Positions 23,577 through 32,530 of a DNA stretch of 64,000 nt are shown here, piece by piece (the first letter of the stretch is position 1; each line of letters begins with the position of its first letter). The stretch comes from Thermoleophilaceae bacterium (GTDB lineage Bacteria > Actinomycetota > Thermoleophilia > Solirubrobacterales > JACPNS01), in the NCBI GenBank assembly GCA_016462645.1, contig JAEMSX010000005.1, positions 1 to 64,000 on the forward strand, written 5' to 3'. A program made the translations under genes and the position numbers. The notes under the pieces were generated by a model. That model did not search any database, had not been told where the DNA came from, and saw nothing but the letters and a program-made list of their open reading frames with translations.

Positions 23577-24457
23577 CCGCCGCTCCGGCGTTCCCGGACG
23601 CCAAGCGTTTGGCGGTCGATGCCTATCTCGAGAAAATCGATTTCGAGGCCGTGCCTCAGATTGACCGGCTCGTCGAAGCCATGCGCTATTCGCTGCTCGC
23701 TGGCGGAAAGCGCGTTCGCCCGGTCCTCGCGCTGAGCACCGCCCACGCGCTGGGTCACGACCCTTCGGTGGTGATGCCGTTCGCCGCGGCGCTCGAACTG
23801 GTCCACACGTATTCGCTGATCCACGACGATCTTCCGGCGATGGACGACGACGATCTGCGTCGCGGAAAGCCGACCTGCCACGTCGCCTACGGCGAGAACG
23901 TCGCGATCCTCGCCGGCGACGCGTTGTTCGCGGAGGCGCTGCGCCTGATCACCGCGAACCAGGCCGGCGAGCCGATGCACGTGGTCGGCGCCATGGACGA
24001 GCTGCTCGCGGCGATCGGAGCCGCGGGAATGGTCGGCGGGCAGTTCATCGACATCGATGAGCAGGTTGACAATCCCGGCGCGCTCAAACAGATGCACGAG
24101 CTCAAGACCGGCCGCCTGATCCGTGCTTCCGTCCGCGGCGCGGCGATTGTCCTCGGCACGCCGACCCGGCAGGTGGAACAGCTCGGCGAGTTCGCCGGCG
24201 AGCTGGGGGTGCTTTTTCAGATCATCGACGATATTCTCGATGTCACCGGCTCGGACGCGGAACTTGGGAAGCCAAGCGGAAGCGACGAGCGGCACGGCAA
24301 GGCGACATACGTCAGCGCGTTCGGAGTCGAAGGAGCGCGAAAGCTGGCCGACGAGAGCTACGACCGTGTGCGCGGGCTGCTTGAGTCGATCGACTTCCGT
24401 GGCGACGCCGGTGACCTGGAGGCCGTGAGCGCCTACATCTACGGTCGGGACAGGTAG
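23573..24457 (+). CDS. ispA: Short-chain polyprenyl diphosphate synthase
   Basis: Condenses IPP with allylic diphosphates, most likely to geranyl- or farnesyl-diphosphate. The 294 residues show GGKRVRP about 43-49, the first Asp-rich motif in the bacterial short-chain form (DDLPAMDDDD), GDALFAEAL, and the second motif FQIIDDILD. The GTG start overlaps the preceding small ORF. It is followed 5 bases later by dxs, so isoprenoid precursor supply and chain elongation are encoded together. Product length (C10, C15 or C20) cannot be fixed from sequence. Confidence 0.92.
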   Translation: MTAAPAFPDAKRLAVDAYLEKIDFEAVPQIDRLVEAMRYSLLAGGKRVRPVLALSTAHALGHDPSVVMPFAAALELVHTYSLIHDDLPAMDDDDLRRGKPTCHVAYGENVAILAGDALFAEALRLITANQAGEPMHVVGAMDELLAAIGAAGMVGGQFIDIDEQVDNPGALKQMHELKTGRLIRASVRGAAIVLGTPTRQVEQLGEFAGELGVLFQIIDDILDVTGSDAELGKPSGSDERHGKATYVSAFGVEGARKLADESYDRVRGLLESIDFRGDAGDLEAVSAYIYGRDR

Positions 24458-24462
24458 GAGCG

Positions 24463-26433
24463 ATGGCAAAGAACAAAAGAGAACTGAGTTCGGGGCCGCT
24501 GCTTCCAGGAATTTCCGGACCGGACGATCTGTCCGGCCTTGGCGATGAGCAGCTCCAGCAGATCGCTCAAGAAGTCCGCGAAGAGCTGATCGACACTGTC
24601 GGCGAGATCGGCGGCCACTTCGGCGCGAACCTCGGAGTCTGCGAGCTGTCGGTCGTGCTGCACTCGTTGCTCGACTCGCCGAAGGACAAGATTCTCTGGG
24701 ATGTCGGACATCAGTCCTATCCGCACAAGATGTTGACCGGGCGCCGCGAGCAGCTTTCCACGATCCGTAAATACGGCGGGCTGGCGCCGTTCTGCGCCAC
24801 CTTCGAATCCGAGCACGACATCATGGGCGCCGGTCACGCCTCGACCTCGATCTCGTATGCCGTCGGCCTTAAAGAGGCGATGCGCCTGGGTCAGGGCGAG
24901 GACGGCAAAGTCGTCGCGGTGATCGGCGACGGCTCGATGACCGGCGGCGTCGCCTTCGAGGCGATCCACAACGCTGGTGGTCTCGGCACCCCGATCGTCG
25001 TGATCCTGAATGACAACGGAATGAGCATCTCGCCGAATGTCGGCGCGCTCAGCCGCTACTTCAACCGCGTGCGCATGAACCCGAAGCTCTACAAGGCGCG
25101 CGACAAGGCCGAGGGCGGGCTGACCAAGCTGCCAGCCGGAATCGGCGCGGCGTTTGAGCGCTTTGGTCCCGCATTCAAGGAGTCGGTCAAAGCGTTCTGG
25201 GCACCCGGCCTGCTCTGGGAAGAGCTTGACTTTGCCTATATCGGCGTGGTCGACGGCCATGACGTCGGCGAACTGCGTACCGCAATCGAGGAAGCGCTGG
25301 AGGCCGACCGACCTGTCGTTGTGCACATCGCCACCGTCAAGGGCAAGGGCTTCACGGCCGCCGAAGAGGGCGGACTCGAAGGCATGGAGCAGTGGCACGC
25401 GGTCAAGCCGATGGGAATCGCCGATCGCAAACCGGCGCCGGCCGGGATCAGCGGCGGCGCGCCGAGCAGGCCGTCTCCGCCGCAGTACACCAAGGTCTTC
25501 GGCGAGGCGATCGTCGCCGAGGCGCGACGCGACGAGCGCGTCGTCGGTATCACCGCCGCGATGAACTCCGGCACCGGGCTCTCGATCATGCAGAAAGAGC
25601 TCCCCGATCACTACTTCGATGTCGGCATCGCGGAGCAGCACGCGGTGCTGTTTGCCGCCGGTCTCTCACTGCAGGGCGTGAAGCCCGTGGCCGCGATCTA
25701 CTCGACTTTCCTGCAGCGCGGCTACGACCAGATCGTCCACGATGTCTGCCTCCAGAACCTCAACGTGGTGTTCGCGATGGACCGCGCCGGTCTGGTGGGC
25801 GACGACGGTCCGACTCACCACGGCGCCTTTGACATCGCGTATTTCCGTCCGCTTCCAAACATCGTGATGATGGCTCCGCGTGACGAAGCGGCGCTGGTGG
25901 ACATGCTGCACACGTCCTTGGTCCATGACGACGGACCGGTCGCAATCCGCTATCCGCGCGGCGAGGGTCTGGGCGTGCCGCTGCCGACGACGCCGACCGC
26001 AATCGACATCGGCGTGGGCGAGGTGCTCACGCGCGGCGACGGCTCGGTTGCCCTCCTGGGCTACGGGACCGGCGTCGGACTCGCGCAGGGTGCCGCGCAG
26101 CTGCTCGCAGAGGCGGGCATTTCGGCGACGGTCGCCGACGCGCGTTTCGCCAAGCCGCTGGACACGGAGCTGATCAACGAGCTCGCCGCCGAGCACAAGT
26201 TGCTGGTCACGCTTGAGGAGGGCGTGCTCGCAGGGGGCTTCGGCGCCGGCGTGCTTGAGCACCTCGCCGACAACGGCTTGCCCGTGCAGCTTCTGCGCGT
26301 CGGGCTCCCGGACCGCTACGTCACGCACGGAGCACCGGCGTTGCTTCACGAAGAAGTGGGATTCACGCCTGAAGCGGTCGCCAAGCGCATCACCGATCGC
26401 TTGTCCGCGAAGACTTCGGTCGACGCGTCCTAG
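24463..26433 (+). CDS. dxs: 1-deoxy-D-xylulose-5-phosphate synthase
   Basis: Thiamine-diphosphate enzyme making DXP from pyruvate and glyceraldehyde-3-phosphate, first step of the MEP pathway. The 656 residues match the family. Visible: WDVGHQSYPHKMLTGR, GAGHASTSIS, TPP motif GDGSMTGGVAFEA...NDN, VDGHDV, and in the transketolase pyrimidine domain the catalytic Glu in DVGIAEQHAV plus DRAGLVGDDGPTHHG. Ribosome site TAGGAG lies just before ATG 24463. Its stop codon overlaps the stop of the opposing gene in a shared CTAG. Confidence 0.97.
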   Translation: MAKNKRELSSGPLLPGISGPDDLSGLGDEQLQQIAQEVREELIDTVGEIGGHFGANLGVCELSVVLHSLLDSPKDKILWDVGHQSYPHKMLTGRREQLSTIRKYGGLAPFCATFESEHDIMGAGHASTSISYAVGLKEAMRLGQGEDGKVVAVIGDGSMTGGVAFEAIHNAGGLGTPIVVILNDNGMSISPNVGALSRYFNRVRMNPKLYKARDKAEGGLTKLPAGIGAAFERFGPAFKESVKAFWAPGLLWEELDFAYIGVVDGHDVGELRTAIEEALEADRPVVVHIATVKGKGFTAAEEGGLEGMEQWHAVKPMGIADRKPAPAGISGGAPSRPSPPQYTKVFGEAIVAEARRDERVVGITAAMNSGTGLSIMQKELPDHYFDVGIAEQHAVLFAAGLSLQGVKPVAAIYSTFLQRGYDQIVHDVCLQNLNVVFAMDRAGLVGDDGPTHHGAFDIAYFRPLPNIVMMAPRDEAALVDMLHTSLVHDDGPVAIRYPRGEGLGVPLPTTPTAIDIGVGEVLTRGDGSVALLGYGTGVGLAQGAAQLLAEAGISATVADARFAKPLDTELINELAAEHKLLVTLEEGVLAGGFGAGVLEHLADNGLPVQLLRVGLPDRYVTHGAPALLHEEVGFTPEAVAKRITDRLSAKTSVDAS

Positions 26434-27605
26434 CTGCGCTCGACGACTTCGATCTTGATGCCGGCTTTCGGCAGGCGCTCAAGCAGCGCGTCGCCCATCG
26501 CCGCGACCGGCGTGAGCTGGCCCGAGCGCTCGGGAGTCACGTCGAGCGCGAGCGCGAGACCGCTTTCGGCGAGCATCTTGGAGGTCTCTTCGTAACCGGC
26601 GTCGCCGCCGGAGACGGCCGTGCGCACGGTCTTGCCGCCGCCATTGCCCACGAACTCAACCCTGAACCAGCTCTTGGCGCGTTTCTCGGCGCTCGGTCCG
26701 CTCCCGGGCGGGATCAGCTTCAACAGGCCCTTCCGGATCGGCGGGATCTGCGCCATCACGAACACAGACGCAACTCCCGCGGTACCGAGGAACACCGTCG
26801 GCAGGTGCTTTGCCGCGTAGTTGTGGCCGTACTTGAAGTCCGGGCCGTAGCGATCGATCGTCGACGCCGAACGGGTGGCGATGAACTGGTCGATCGTCGG
26901 GAGGGGGGCAGTCCACATCCCCATCTCCTTGTCGCGCCTCAGGCCCGGTTTCACGAGCCCGACTTTCCGGCCTTCGGGCCGGGGTTCGCGCTTGAGACGT
27001 TCGCGCACCGCGTCTACCGTCTGCTTGGCGTGGCCCATGCCGTTCAGCGCCGAATAGAAGGTCCCGCCGGAGATCATGCCGGAGGCGCGAACTCGGCTCT
27101 CGACCGTGATCGGCACGTTCTCGGGGAGCTGCAGCACCGTGAAGTAGGCGCCGAGGTCGTGGGGGATCGAGTCGAATCCGCAGCAGTGCACGAGCTTCGC
27201 GCCGGTCGATTTTGCGGTGGCGTCGTACTTCAGGTACATCTCATCGACGAAGCCTGGCTCGCCGGTCAGGTCGAGGTAGTGCGTGCCGTTCTCTGCGCAG
27301 GCCTTGACCAGCGGTTCGCCGTAGAGCGCGTACGGGCCGACGGTGCTGATCAGGATTCTCGTGCTCCGGGCCATCTCCTCGAGCGACGTCGCGTCCGCGG
27401 CGTCGGCGGCGATCAGCGGGAGATCGGCGAGCGCGGGATTGGCCTTCGCGAGTTTGCTGCGCAGTGCGGTGAGTTTCTCGGGATTGCGACCGGCGAGCGC
27501 CCACCGCAGCGAGTCGGGGGAGTTGGCCGCCAGGTATTCGGCTGTGAGTTCACCGACGAAGCCGGTGGCGCCGTAAAGGACTATGTCGAGGTCGCGCTCG
27601 TTCAT
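26430..27605 (-). CDS. Saccharopine dehydrogenase-like / trans-acting enoyl reductase family protein
   Basis: A 391-residue NAD(P)-binding protein. The N-terminus IVLYGATGFVGELTAEYLA is a Rossmann GxxGxxG fingerprint, followed by WALAGRNPEKL, typical of the saccharopine-dehydrogenase-like proteins that include the mycobacterial trans-acting enoyl reductases (Rv2953 type). A hydrophobic segment lies about 270-290. No lysine-pathway genes are nearby, so true saccharopine dehydrogenase activity is unlikely; a role in lipid reduction is inferred from the family. It is convergent with dxs, the two stop codons sharing CTAG at 26430-26433. Confidence 0.82.
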   Translation of the reverse strand: MNERDLDIVLYGATGFVGELTAEYLAANSPDSLRWALAGRNPEKLTALRSKLAKANPALADLPLIAADAADATSLEEMARSTRILISTVGPYALYGEPLVKACAENGTHYLDLTGEPGFVDEMYLKYDATAKSTGAKLVHCCGFDSIPHDLGAYFTVLQLPENVPITVESRVRASGMISGGTFYSALNGMGHAKQTVDAVRERLKREPRPEGRKVGLVKPGLRRDKEMGMWTAPLPTIDQFIATRSASTIDRYGPDFKYGHNYAAKHLPTVFLGTAGVASVFVMAQIPPIRKGLLKLIPPGSGPSAEKRAKSWFRVEFVGNGGGKTVRTAVSGGDAGYEETSKMLAESGLALALDVTPERSGQLTPVAAMGDALLERLPKAGIKIEVVERS

Positions 27606-27862
27606 TGATTTTCCATCCTATTGGGCGCGGCGTCAATTAGGCATCTCAAAGACTTTGTGCATCTGTGAGCAATCTCACACACACATCACATACCGGCCCG
27701 TATCTTTCTCATCAGATACGGAAGTCGCCTCCAAGTTCGACCGGACACGATTTCTAACACGGATCAGCTCACTCCCCCAATATCGAGCTGACCCAGAGAC
27801 ACAGCAGTATCCTCCCCAGAGACAGGCCCCGCCCAACGCGGGGTCTTTCTCTTTAAACAGCA
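27606..27862 (+). other. Structured intergenic leader before tlyA
   Basis: 257 bases without a supported ORF. On the + strand it can form an 8-bp hairpin CGTATCT / AGATACG (27698-27721), a 7-bp hairpin TCAGCTC / GAGCTGA (27764-27791), then a terminator (27824-27850). A CCAGAGACA direct repeat flanks the spacer (27793 and 27816). The composition is lower in GC than the genes around it. It could encode a short terminated RNA or an attenuator of tlyA. The promoter of the - strand reductase gene should also lie here. Confidence 0.45.
27824..27850 (+). terminator. Intrinsic terminator 12 nt before tlyA
   Basis: Stem AGGCCCCGC / GCGGGGTCT (6 GC pairs plus G-T, G-C and A-T) with a CCAAC loop, followed by TTCTCTTT. 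It is oriented for + strand transcripts and ends just before the tlyA ATG at 27863. Upstream on the + strand there is only the non-coding leader, since the nearest gene is on the other strand. TTTAAA just after it may be the -10 of a leaderless tlyA message. Confidence 0.6.
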
Positions 27863-28663
27863 ATGGCGCAGAATAGGCAAAGACTCGACGTTCTTCTGGT
27901 CGTGCGGGGTCATTTCGACTCCCGCGCGAAAGCCGCTGCCGCAATTCTCGCCGGGGATGTTCAGCTCAAGAGCGGTGGGCGCCGGCTTGAGAAGCCGGGG
28001 CAGATGCTGGCCGAGGACGTTGAGCTGATCGTCGCCGAGCGCAGTCGCTACGTGAGCCGCGGCGGCATCAAACTTGAGAACGCGCTCGAAGCGTTTCCCG
28101 AAGTCGATCCCTCCGGCCGCTTCGCACTCGATGCAGGCGCCAGCACGGGCGGCTTCACTGACTGCCTGCTCCAGCGCGGCGCAAAGCACGTGATCGCGAT
28201 CGACGTCGCCTACGGCGAGCTGCACTGGAAGCTGCGCGAGGACGAGCGCGTGACCGTGATCGAACGCAAGAACATCCGCGAGCTCACGCCGGACGATCTT
28301 GAGTACGCACCGGATCTGCTCGTGGCAGACCTCTCGTTCATCGCCCTTGAGAAGGTGCTTCCCGCACTGAAGGCCGTCACCGCGGCTCAGTTCGACTTCC
28401 TCGCCCTCGTGAAGCCGCAGTTCGAGGTCGGGCGTGGGAATGTCAGAAAAGGGGGAGTGGTGCGCGATCGCGAGGCACGGATCGATGCGATCGAAGCGGC
28501 GGCGCGCTCGGCCCAGGCGATCGGCTTTTCCGTGCTCGGTGCGTGTTCATCGGGGTTGCCGGGGCCGGCGGGGAACCTCGAAGCATTCCTCTGGCTGGCC
28601 GAGCAGTCCCGTCCCGGTCTCGCAGATCTGCGTGCGGCGGCTGAGGGCGTCGAGCCGCAATAG
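27863..28663 (+). CDS. tlyA: rRNA 2'-O-methyltransferase TlyA
   Basis: In mycobacteria TlyA methylates 16S C1409 and 23S C1920 and is needed for capreomycin sensitivity. The 266 residues have an N-terminal S4 RNA-binding domain (about 5-65; RLDVLLVVRGHFDSRAKA) and an FtsJ-like methyltransferase domain with SAM motif LDAGASTGGFTDCLLQRGA about 90-108, the YGELHWKLR segment and LLVADLSFIAL. Older annotations call it haemolysin. No Shine-Dalgarno sequence precedes the ATG, and a terminator ends 12 bases upstream. nadK and recN follow, the conserved tlyA-nadK-recN order of actinobacteria. Confidence 0.95.
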   Translation: MAQNRQRLDVLLVVRGHFDSRAKAAAAILAGDVQLKSGGRRLEKPGQMLAEDVELIVAERSRYVSRGGIKLENALEAFPEVDPSGRFALDAGASTGGFTDCLLQRGAKHVIAIDVAYGELHWKLREDERVTVIERKNIRELTPDDLEYAPDLLVADLSFIALEKVLPALKAVTAAQFDFLALVKPQFEVGRGNVRKGGVVRDREARIDAIEAAARSAQAIGFSVLGACSSGLPGPAGNLEAFLWLAEQSRPGLADLRAAAEGVEPQ

Positions 28664-28681
28664 CGATAATCACTCAGACAC

Positions 28682-29527
28682 ATGCGCGCTGCAGTCATCA
28701 CACATCATTTCCCGAACGACAACGTCGAGCCGGCGCTCGAGCGTCTGCGCACGATTGCGGCCGAACTCGACTGCGAACTGATCTTCGACACTCCCGAGCC
28801 TGCGCTGGCCCATGACGGTGTCGAGTACCTCGTGAACCCTGAGCTTGCGGCGGCCGAGCCGGACGTCGCGATCGTGCTGGGCGGCGATGGATCGATTCTT
28901 CGCTCGCTGCGCACATTTGCCGGATCGACGACTCCGACGTTCGGTTTCAACTTCGGCACGATCGGGTTTCTCACCACGGCAGAGCGCGAGGCGTTGCCGG
29001 AGGGACTGAAGCTGGCGTTGACCGGCGCGTTCGAGGTGCTTGAGCTTCCGGCCCTGCGTCTGAAATACGGCGACATCGATGTGATCGGCGTCAACGATGT
29101 CTCTTTCCACCGCGCTCGGGATGCCCGGGTTGCGGAGGTGTCCTACTCACTGGCCGATGAGCCCGTCGGCCGCGTGCGCTGCGATGGCGTTGTCGCCGCG
29201 ACTCCCGCCGGATCGACCGGCTACAACCTCGCCAACTACGGACCGATCCTTGCCTGGGGCGTCGAGGGCTACGTCGTCAGTTTCATCGCGCCGCATACGC
29301 TCACGGCCCGCGCACTGGTTGCCGCGCCGGGAGACATCCTCGGGGTGACCAACTCCGGCCGCCTCGACGAACTTGAGATCCTTGTGGACGGCCTGATGGT
29401 CGGCACGCTGCCGGTGGGCGAGTGCGCAGCGGTGTCGTTCGAGGACAACGCCACGCGCCTCGCGCAGCTCCCCGGCACGAACTTCTACGACCGCTTCCGC
29501 GACAAGTTCGGCAAGCTCGCCAGCTGA
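28682..29527 (+). CDS. nadK: NAD kinase
   Basis: Phosphorylates NAD to NADP with ATP or polyphosphate. The 281 residues contain the GGDGS motif with catalytic Asp in LGGDGSILRSLR about 62-73, FNFGTIGFLT, the NDVSFHR form of the NE/D motif, and the Gly-rich TPAGSTGYNLANYGP segment. Weak TATA-like GATAAT lies 11 bases before the ATG without a ribosome site. It sits between tlyA and recN; its stop is 2 bases from the recN LexA box. Confidence 0.95.
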   Translation: MRAAVITHHFPNDNVEPALERLRTIAAELDCELIFDTPEPALAHDGVEYLVNPELAAAEPDVAIVLGGDGSILRSLRTFAGSTTPTFGFNFGTIGFLTTAEREALPEGLKLALTGAFEVLELPALRLKYGDIDVIGVNDVSFHRARDARVAEVSYSLADEPVGRVRCDGVVAATPAGSTGYNLANYGPILAWGVEGYVVSFIAPHTLTARALVAAPGDILGVTNSGRLDELEILVDGLMVGTLPVGECAAVSFEDNATRLAQLPGTNFYDRFRDKFGKLAS

Positions 29528-29529
29528 CA

Positions 29530-29543
29530 CGAACAAGTGTTCG
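29530..29543. promoter_or_regulatory. LexA (SOS) box of recN
   Basis: CGAACAAGTGTTCG matches the Gram-positive/actinobacterial LexA consensus CGAAC-RNRY-GTTCG at every position and is extended by A/T on both sides. It lies 26 bases before the recN ATG and overlaps the expected -35 area of the TACAAA -10 at 29558, ideal for repression. recN is SOS-controlled in many bacteria. Confidence 0.85.
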
Positions 29544-29557
29544 TCCGACGTGGTCTG

Positions 29558-29563
29558 TACAAA
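29558..29563 (+). promoter_or_regulatory. Putative -10 of recN
   Basis: TACAAA with 6 bases to the recN ATG (29570), no ribosome site, so the message is probably leaderless or has a leader of a base or two. The LexA box begins 28 bases upstream. Confidence 0.45.
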
Positions 29564-29569
29564 GACCGC

Positions 29570-31276
29570 ATGCTTGTTGAACTGCGCATAGAAAATCTTC
29601 TGCTGATCGAGCGGGCCGAGCTGTCACTCGACCGCGGGATGAACGTGATCACCGGCGAGACCGGCGCCGGAAAGACGATGCTGGCTCACGCGATCGACCT
29701 CCTGCTGGGAGGCAGGTCGAAGCGGGGGATCGTGCGCCCCGGTGCCGGCGAGGCGTACGTCGAGGGGCTGTTCGAGCTTCCGAAGGGGTTGCTGGACGCG
29801 CCCGAATTCGCTGACCTGCGCGAGCGTCTTGCGGATCCCGACGCGGCAGAGATCGCAGTCGGTCGTCGCGTCACGCCCGAGGGGCGAACGCGCGCCTACA
29901 TCGAGGGGCGTTCCGCGACGGCGGCAGACCTGCAGTTGCTGGGCGGCGCGTTGGTCGCCTTCTACGGTCAGCACGAACACCGCAAGTTGACGCTTGCCGG
30001 CGCTCAACTCGCCGTGCTCGACGCGTTCGCGAGCGGTATCTCCGGCGCGAAGCACGGCGAGCGTCTGGACGAGCTCGCCGCTCTGCACACGGAAGCGTCC
30101 GAGCTCACCGGCAGACTCGCCGAGCTCGAGCTTGTCGACGGTAGGCGTGAGCGCGAACTCGGCCTGATCGAGTTCGAGCTCGCCGAGATCGAGGAGCTTG
30201 CGCCGGAAGCCGCCGAAGAGGCGGATCTCTCGGCTGAGCGCGACCGACTGAAGTCGGTCGATGAACTGCGATTGGCAGGGGAGGGCGCACTCGCTGCGCT
30301 CGAAGACGAGGACGCTGGGGTTCCGGGGGGGACCGGCGCCTCGTCGCTCCTTGCCGGCGCGGTCATGCAGTTGCAGGGACCGTCCGGGTCCGACCCAGAG
30401 CTTGACGCGCTCGCGCAACGGGCGGCAGCAGTCGCGCTCGAGCTGCAGGACGTCGCGGCGGACCTGCGCGTCTACGCCGAAGGGCTGGCCGCCGATCCTG
30501 AGCGTCTGGCGTTCCTCGATGATCGACTCGACGGCTACGAGCGCCTCAAGCGCAAGCACGGCGGAACCGTCGAGCTCGTTCTCCAGCACGCCGAACGCTG
30601 CCGCGAGGACCGCGACCGGCTCTCGGGTGCCGGGGACCGCATTGACGAGGCGGCCGAGCGCCTCTCAGACGTCCGCGCGCGTCAGAAGGCGCTGGCGACC
30701 GAGGTCTCGAAGGCGCGCAAGAAGGCCGCGCCGAAGCTCGCTGCGGCCGTGCGCGAGAAGCTCGCGATGCTTGCGCTGGAGGGCGCATCGTTCGAGGTGG
30801 AGATTGCTCCTGTGGAGGGCGATGTCCGCCCGACTGGCGCGGACGTCATCGAGTTCATGATCGCGCCGAATCCGGGCATCGCCCCGGCACCGCTGCGCGA
30901 GACTGCCTCCGGCGGTGAGCTCTCGCGCGTGATGCTCGCGCTGCTCACGGCGGGCAACGCGCCGGCCGACCAGACCTTCGTCTTTGACGAGATCGACGCG
31001 GGCATCGGCGGCCACACCGCCCGCGCGGTCGGCGAACAGCTGCGCGCGCTCGGGCGCGATCGCCAGGTCATCTGCATCACGCACCTTCCGCAGGTGGCCG
31101 CCGCCGCTGATCGTCACTTCCAGATCGAGAAGTCGGCCAATGCAGGCGAAGCGCGCACTGATGTGCGTCAGCTCCCGGAGAAGGAGGTTGTGAACGAGCT
31201 CTGCCGCATGCTCGGCGCGGACTCGGCTGACGCGGGCGCGCGCAAGCACGCACGCGAGCTGTTGGCCGCTGCTTAA
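29570..31276 (+). CDS. recN: DNA repair protein RecN
   Basis: SMC-like ATPase acting early in double-strand-break repair. From ATG 29570 it is 568 residues. The N-terminus MLVELRIENLLLIERAEL and Walker A TGETGAGKTM about 24-33 are typical; a long central coiled coil follows (about 150-370), then the ABC signature ASGGELSRVMLALL and Walker B TFVFDEIDAGIGG, then HLPQVAAAAD. A GTG at 29537 in frame would add 11 residues but lies inside the LexA box and misses the family N-terminus, so I reject it. Damage-induced control by LexA is inferred from the operator. Confidence 0.95.
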   Translation: MLVELRIENLLLIERAELSLDRGMNVITGETGAGKTMLAHAIDLLLGGRSKRGIVRPGAGEAYVEGLFELPKGLLDAPEFADLRERLADPDAAEIAVGRRVTPEGRTRAYIEGRSATAADLQLLGGALVAFYGQHEHRKLTLAGAQLAVLDAFASGISGAKHGERLDELAALHTEASELTGRLAELELVDGRRERELGLIEFELAEIEELAPEAAEEADLSAERDRLKSVDELRLAGEGALAALEDEDAGVPGGTGASSLLAGAVMQLQGPSGSDPELDALAQRAAAVALELQDVAADLRVYAEGLAADPERLAFLDDRLDGYERLKRKHGGTVELVLQHAERCREDRDRLSGAGDRIDEAAERLSDVRARQKALATEVSKARKKAAPKLAAAVREKLAMLALEGASFEVEIAPVEGDVRPTGADVIEFMIAPNPGIAPAPLRETASGGELSRVMLALLTAGNAPADQTFVFDEIDAGIGGHTARAVGEQLRALGRDRQVICITHLPQVAAAADRHFQIEKSANAGEARTDVRQLPEKEVVNELCRMLGADSADAGARKHARELLAAA

Positions 31277-31304
31277 GTCCGTTTCACCGCTCGCGGTGGT
31301 GATC

Positions 31305-31310
31305 TAAAGT
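31305..31310 (+). promoter_or_regulatory. Putative -10 of leaderless steA transcript
   Basis: TAAAGT with exactly 7 bases to the steA ATG (31318) and no Shine-Dalgarno sequence. Part of the recurring geometry described in the findings. Confidence 0.45.
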
Positions 31311-31317
31311 CCCTCCA

Positions 31318-32499
31318 ATGGAGCGGAATCTGGCCGGCACGGCGAGGAACGAAGTCGCGGCCGCGCCGCGGGTGACGGTCGTCAATGGCGTGGTTCGTCC
31401 CGGCAAGCGCACGAAGCTGCTGACCAAGACGCTCCAGCCCGGTCAGATCGCGCTGATCGACCACAAGGACATCGACCGCGTCTCCGGTGAAGAACTGGTG
31501 CGCAAGGGCGTCTCCTGCGTGATCAATGTCGCCGAGTCCTCGACCGGCGACTACCCGAACACCGGGCCCACGATCATCGCCGGAGCCGGCGTTCACCTCG
31601 TTGACGCCGTCGGCAGCGACCTCTTCGACCAACTGAGTGACGGCGATCAGATCATCGTGCGCGGCGGCGAGATCCTGCGCGAGGGCACCGTCGTCGGCCG
31701 CGGCGAGGTCCAGACCACCGAGGTGGTCGCCGAAAAGTACGAGCAGGCCAAGCGCGAGGTCGGCCGGGCGCTCGAGCGCTTTGCCGAGAACACGATCAAC
31801 CACATTCGCCAGGAGAGCGAGCTGCTCTCCGGCAAGATCGACCTCCCGGAGCTCGACACGGTGTTCCGTGATCGCGACGTGCTCGTGGTCGTACGCGGGG
31901 TGGATCACCAGCGCGATCTCAAGGCCCTGCGCAGCTACATCCGTGACGAGAAGCCGATCCTGATCGGCGTGGACGGCGGCGGCGACGCGCTCGTCGAGGA
32001 GGGCCACAAGCCGGACATGATCGTCGGCGACATGGACTCGGCCGCCGACTCGGTCCTCAGATGCGGCGCCGAGCTGATCGTCCACGCCTACACCGACGGC
32101 CGCGCACCCGGCAGTGAGCGCCTCCAACAACTGAATGTGCCGTACAAGACCGTCGCCGCCACCGGCACCAGCGAGGACATCGCGATGCTGATGGCCGCAG
32201 AAGAGGGTGCCCGCCTGATCGTCACCGTCGGCGCGCACTTCAACCTCGTCGAGTTCCTCGACAAGAACCGCAAGGGGATGGCGTCGACCTTCCTCACGCG
32301 CGTGCGGATCGGCGAGATCCTGATCGATGCCAAAGGCGTCTCCCGCCTGTACCGCCCGCGCCCGTCGAACCGCGCGCTGAGCGTCGTCATCGCCGCCGGC
32401 GCCTTTGCCGTGATCGTCGCGATTCTCGTCTCCCCGCCGCTCAGCGACCTCGTAGACCTCATCTGGCTGAAGTTCAAAGTGACCTTCGGTATCGGCTGA
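31318..32499 (+). CDS. steA: Cytokinetic-ring protein SteA
   Basis: A 393-residue homologue of the actinobacterial SteA/Rv1697 family, which in Corynebacterium acts with SteB at the septum in cell separation. A thiamine-pyrophosphokinase-like domain sits in the middle (IGVDGGGDALVEEGHKPDMIVGDMDSA, shown in part, about 218-244), and there is one C-terminal membrane helix about 354-376 (SVVIAAGAFAVIVAILV). True thiamine-kinase activity is not expected for this family. The steB homologue follows after 31 bases. Confidence 0.88.
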   Translation: MERNLAGTARNEVAAAPRVTVVNGVVRPGKRTKLLTKTLQPGQIALIDHKDIDRVSGEELVRKGVSCVINVAESSTGDYPNTGPTIIAGAGVHLVDAVGSDLFDQLSDGDQIIVRGGEILREGTVVGRGEVQTTEVVAEKYEQAKREVGRALERFAENTINHIRQESELLSGKIDLPELDTVFRDRDVLVVVRGVDHQRDLKALRSYIRDEKPILIGVDGGGDALVEEGHKPDMIVGDMDSAADSVLRCGAELIVHAYTDGRAPGSERLQQLNVPYKTVAATGTSEDIAMLMAAEEGARLIVTVGAHFNLVEFLDKNRKGMASTFLTRVRIGEILIDAKGVSRLYRPRPSNRALSVVIAAGAFAVIVAILVSPPLSDLVDLIWLKFKVTFGIG

Positions 32500-32530
32500 T
32501 AAAGCCCGATCTGATTGGATTGCACGCCGC

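Noticed and set aside
29537-29569. Upstream GTG start for recN
   Set aside because: It lies inside the LexA box and adds residues not found in the family; ATG 29570 gives the conserved N-terminus.
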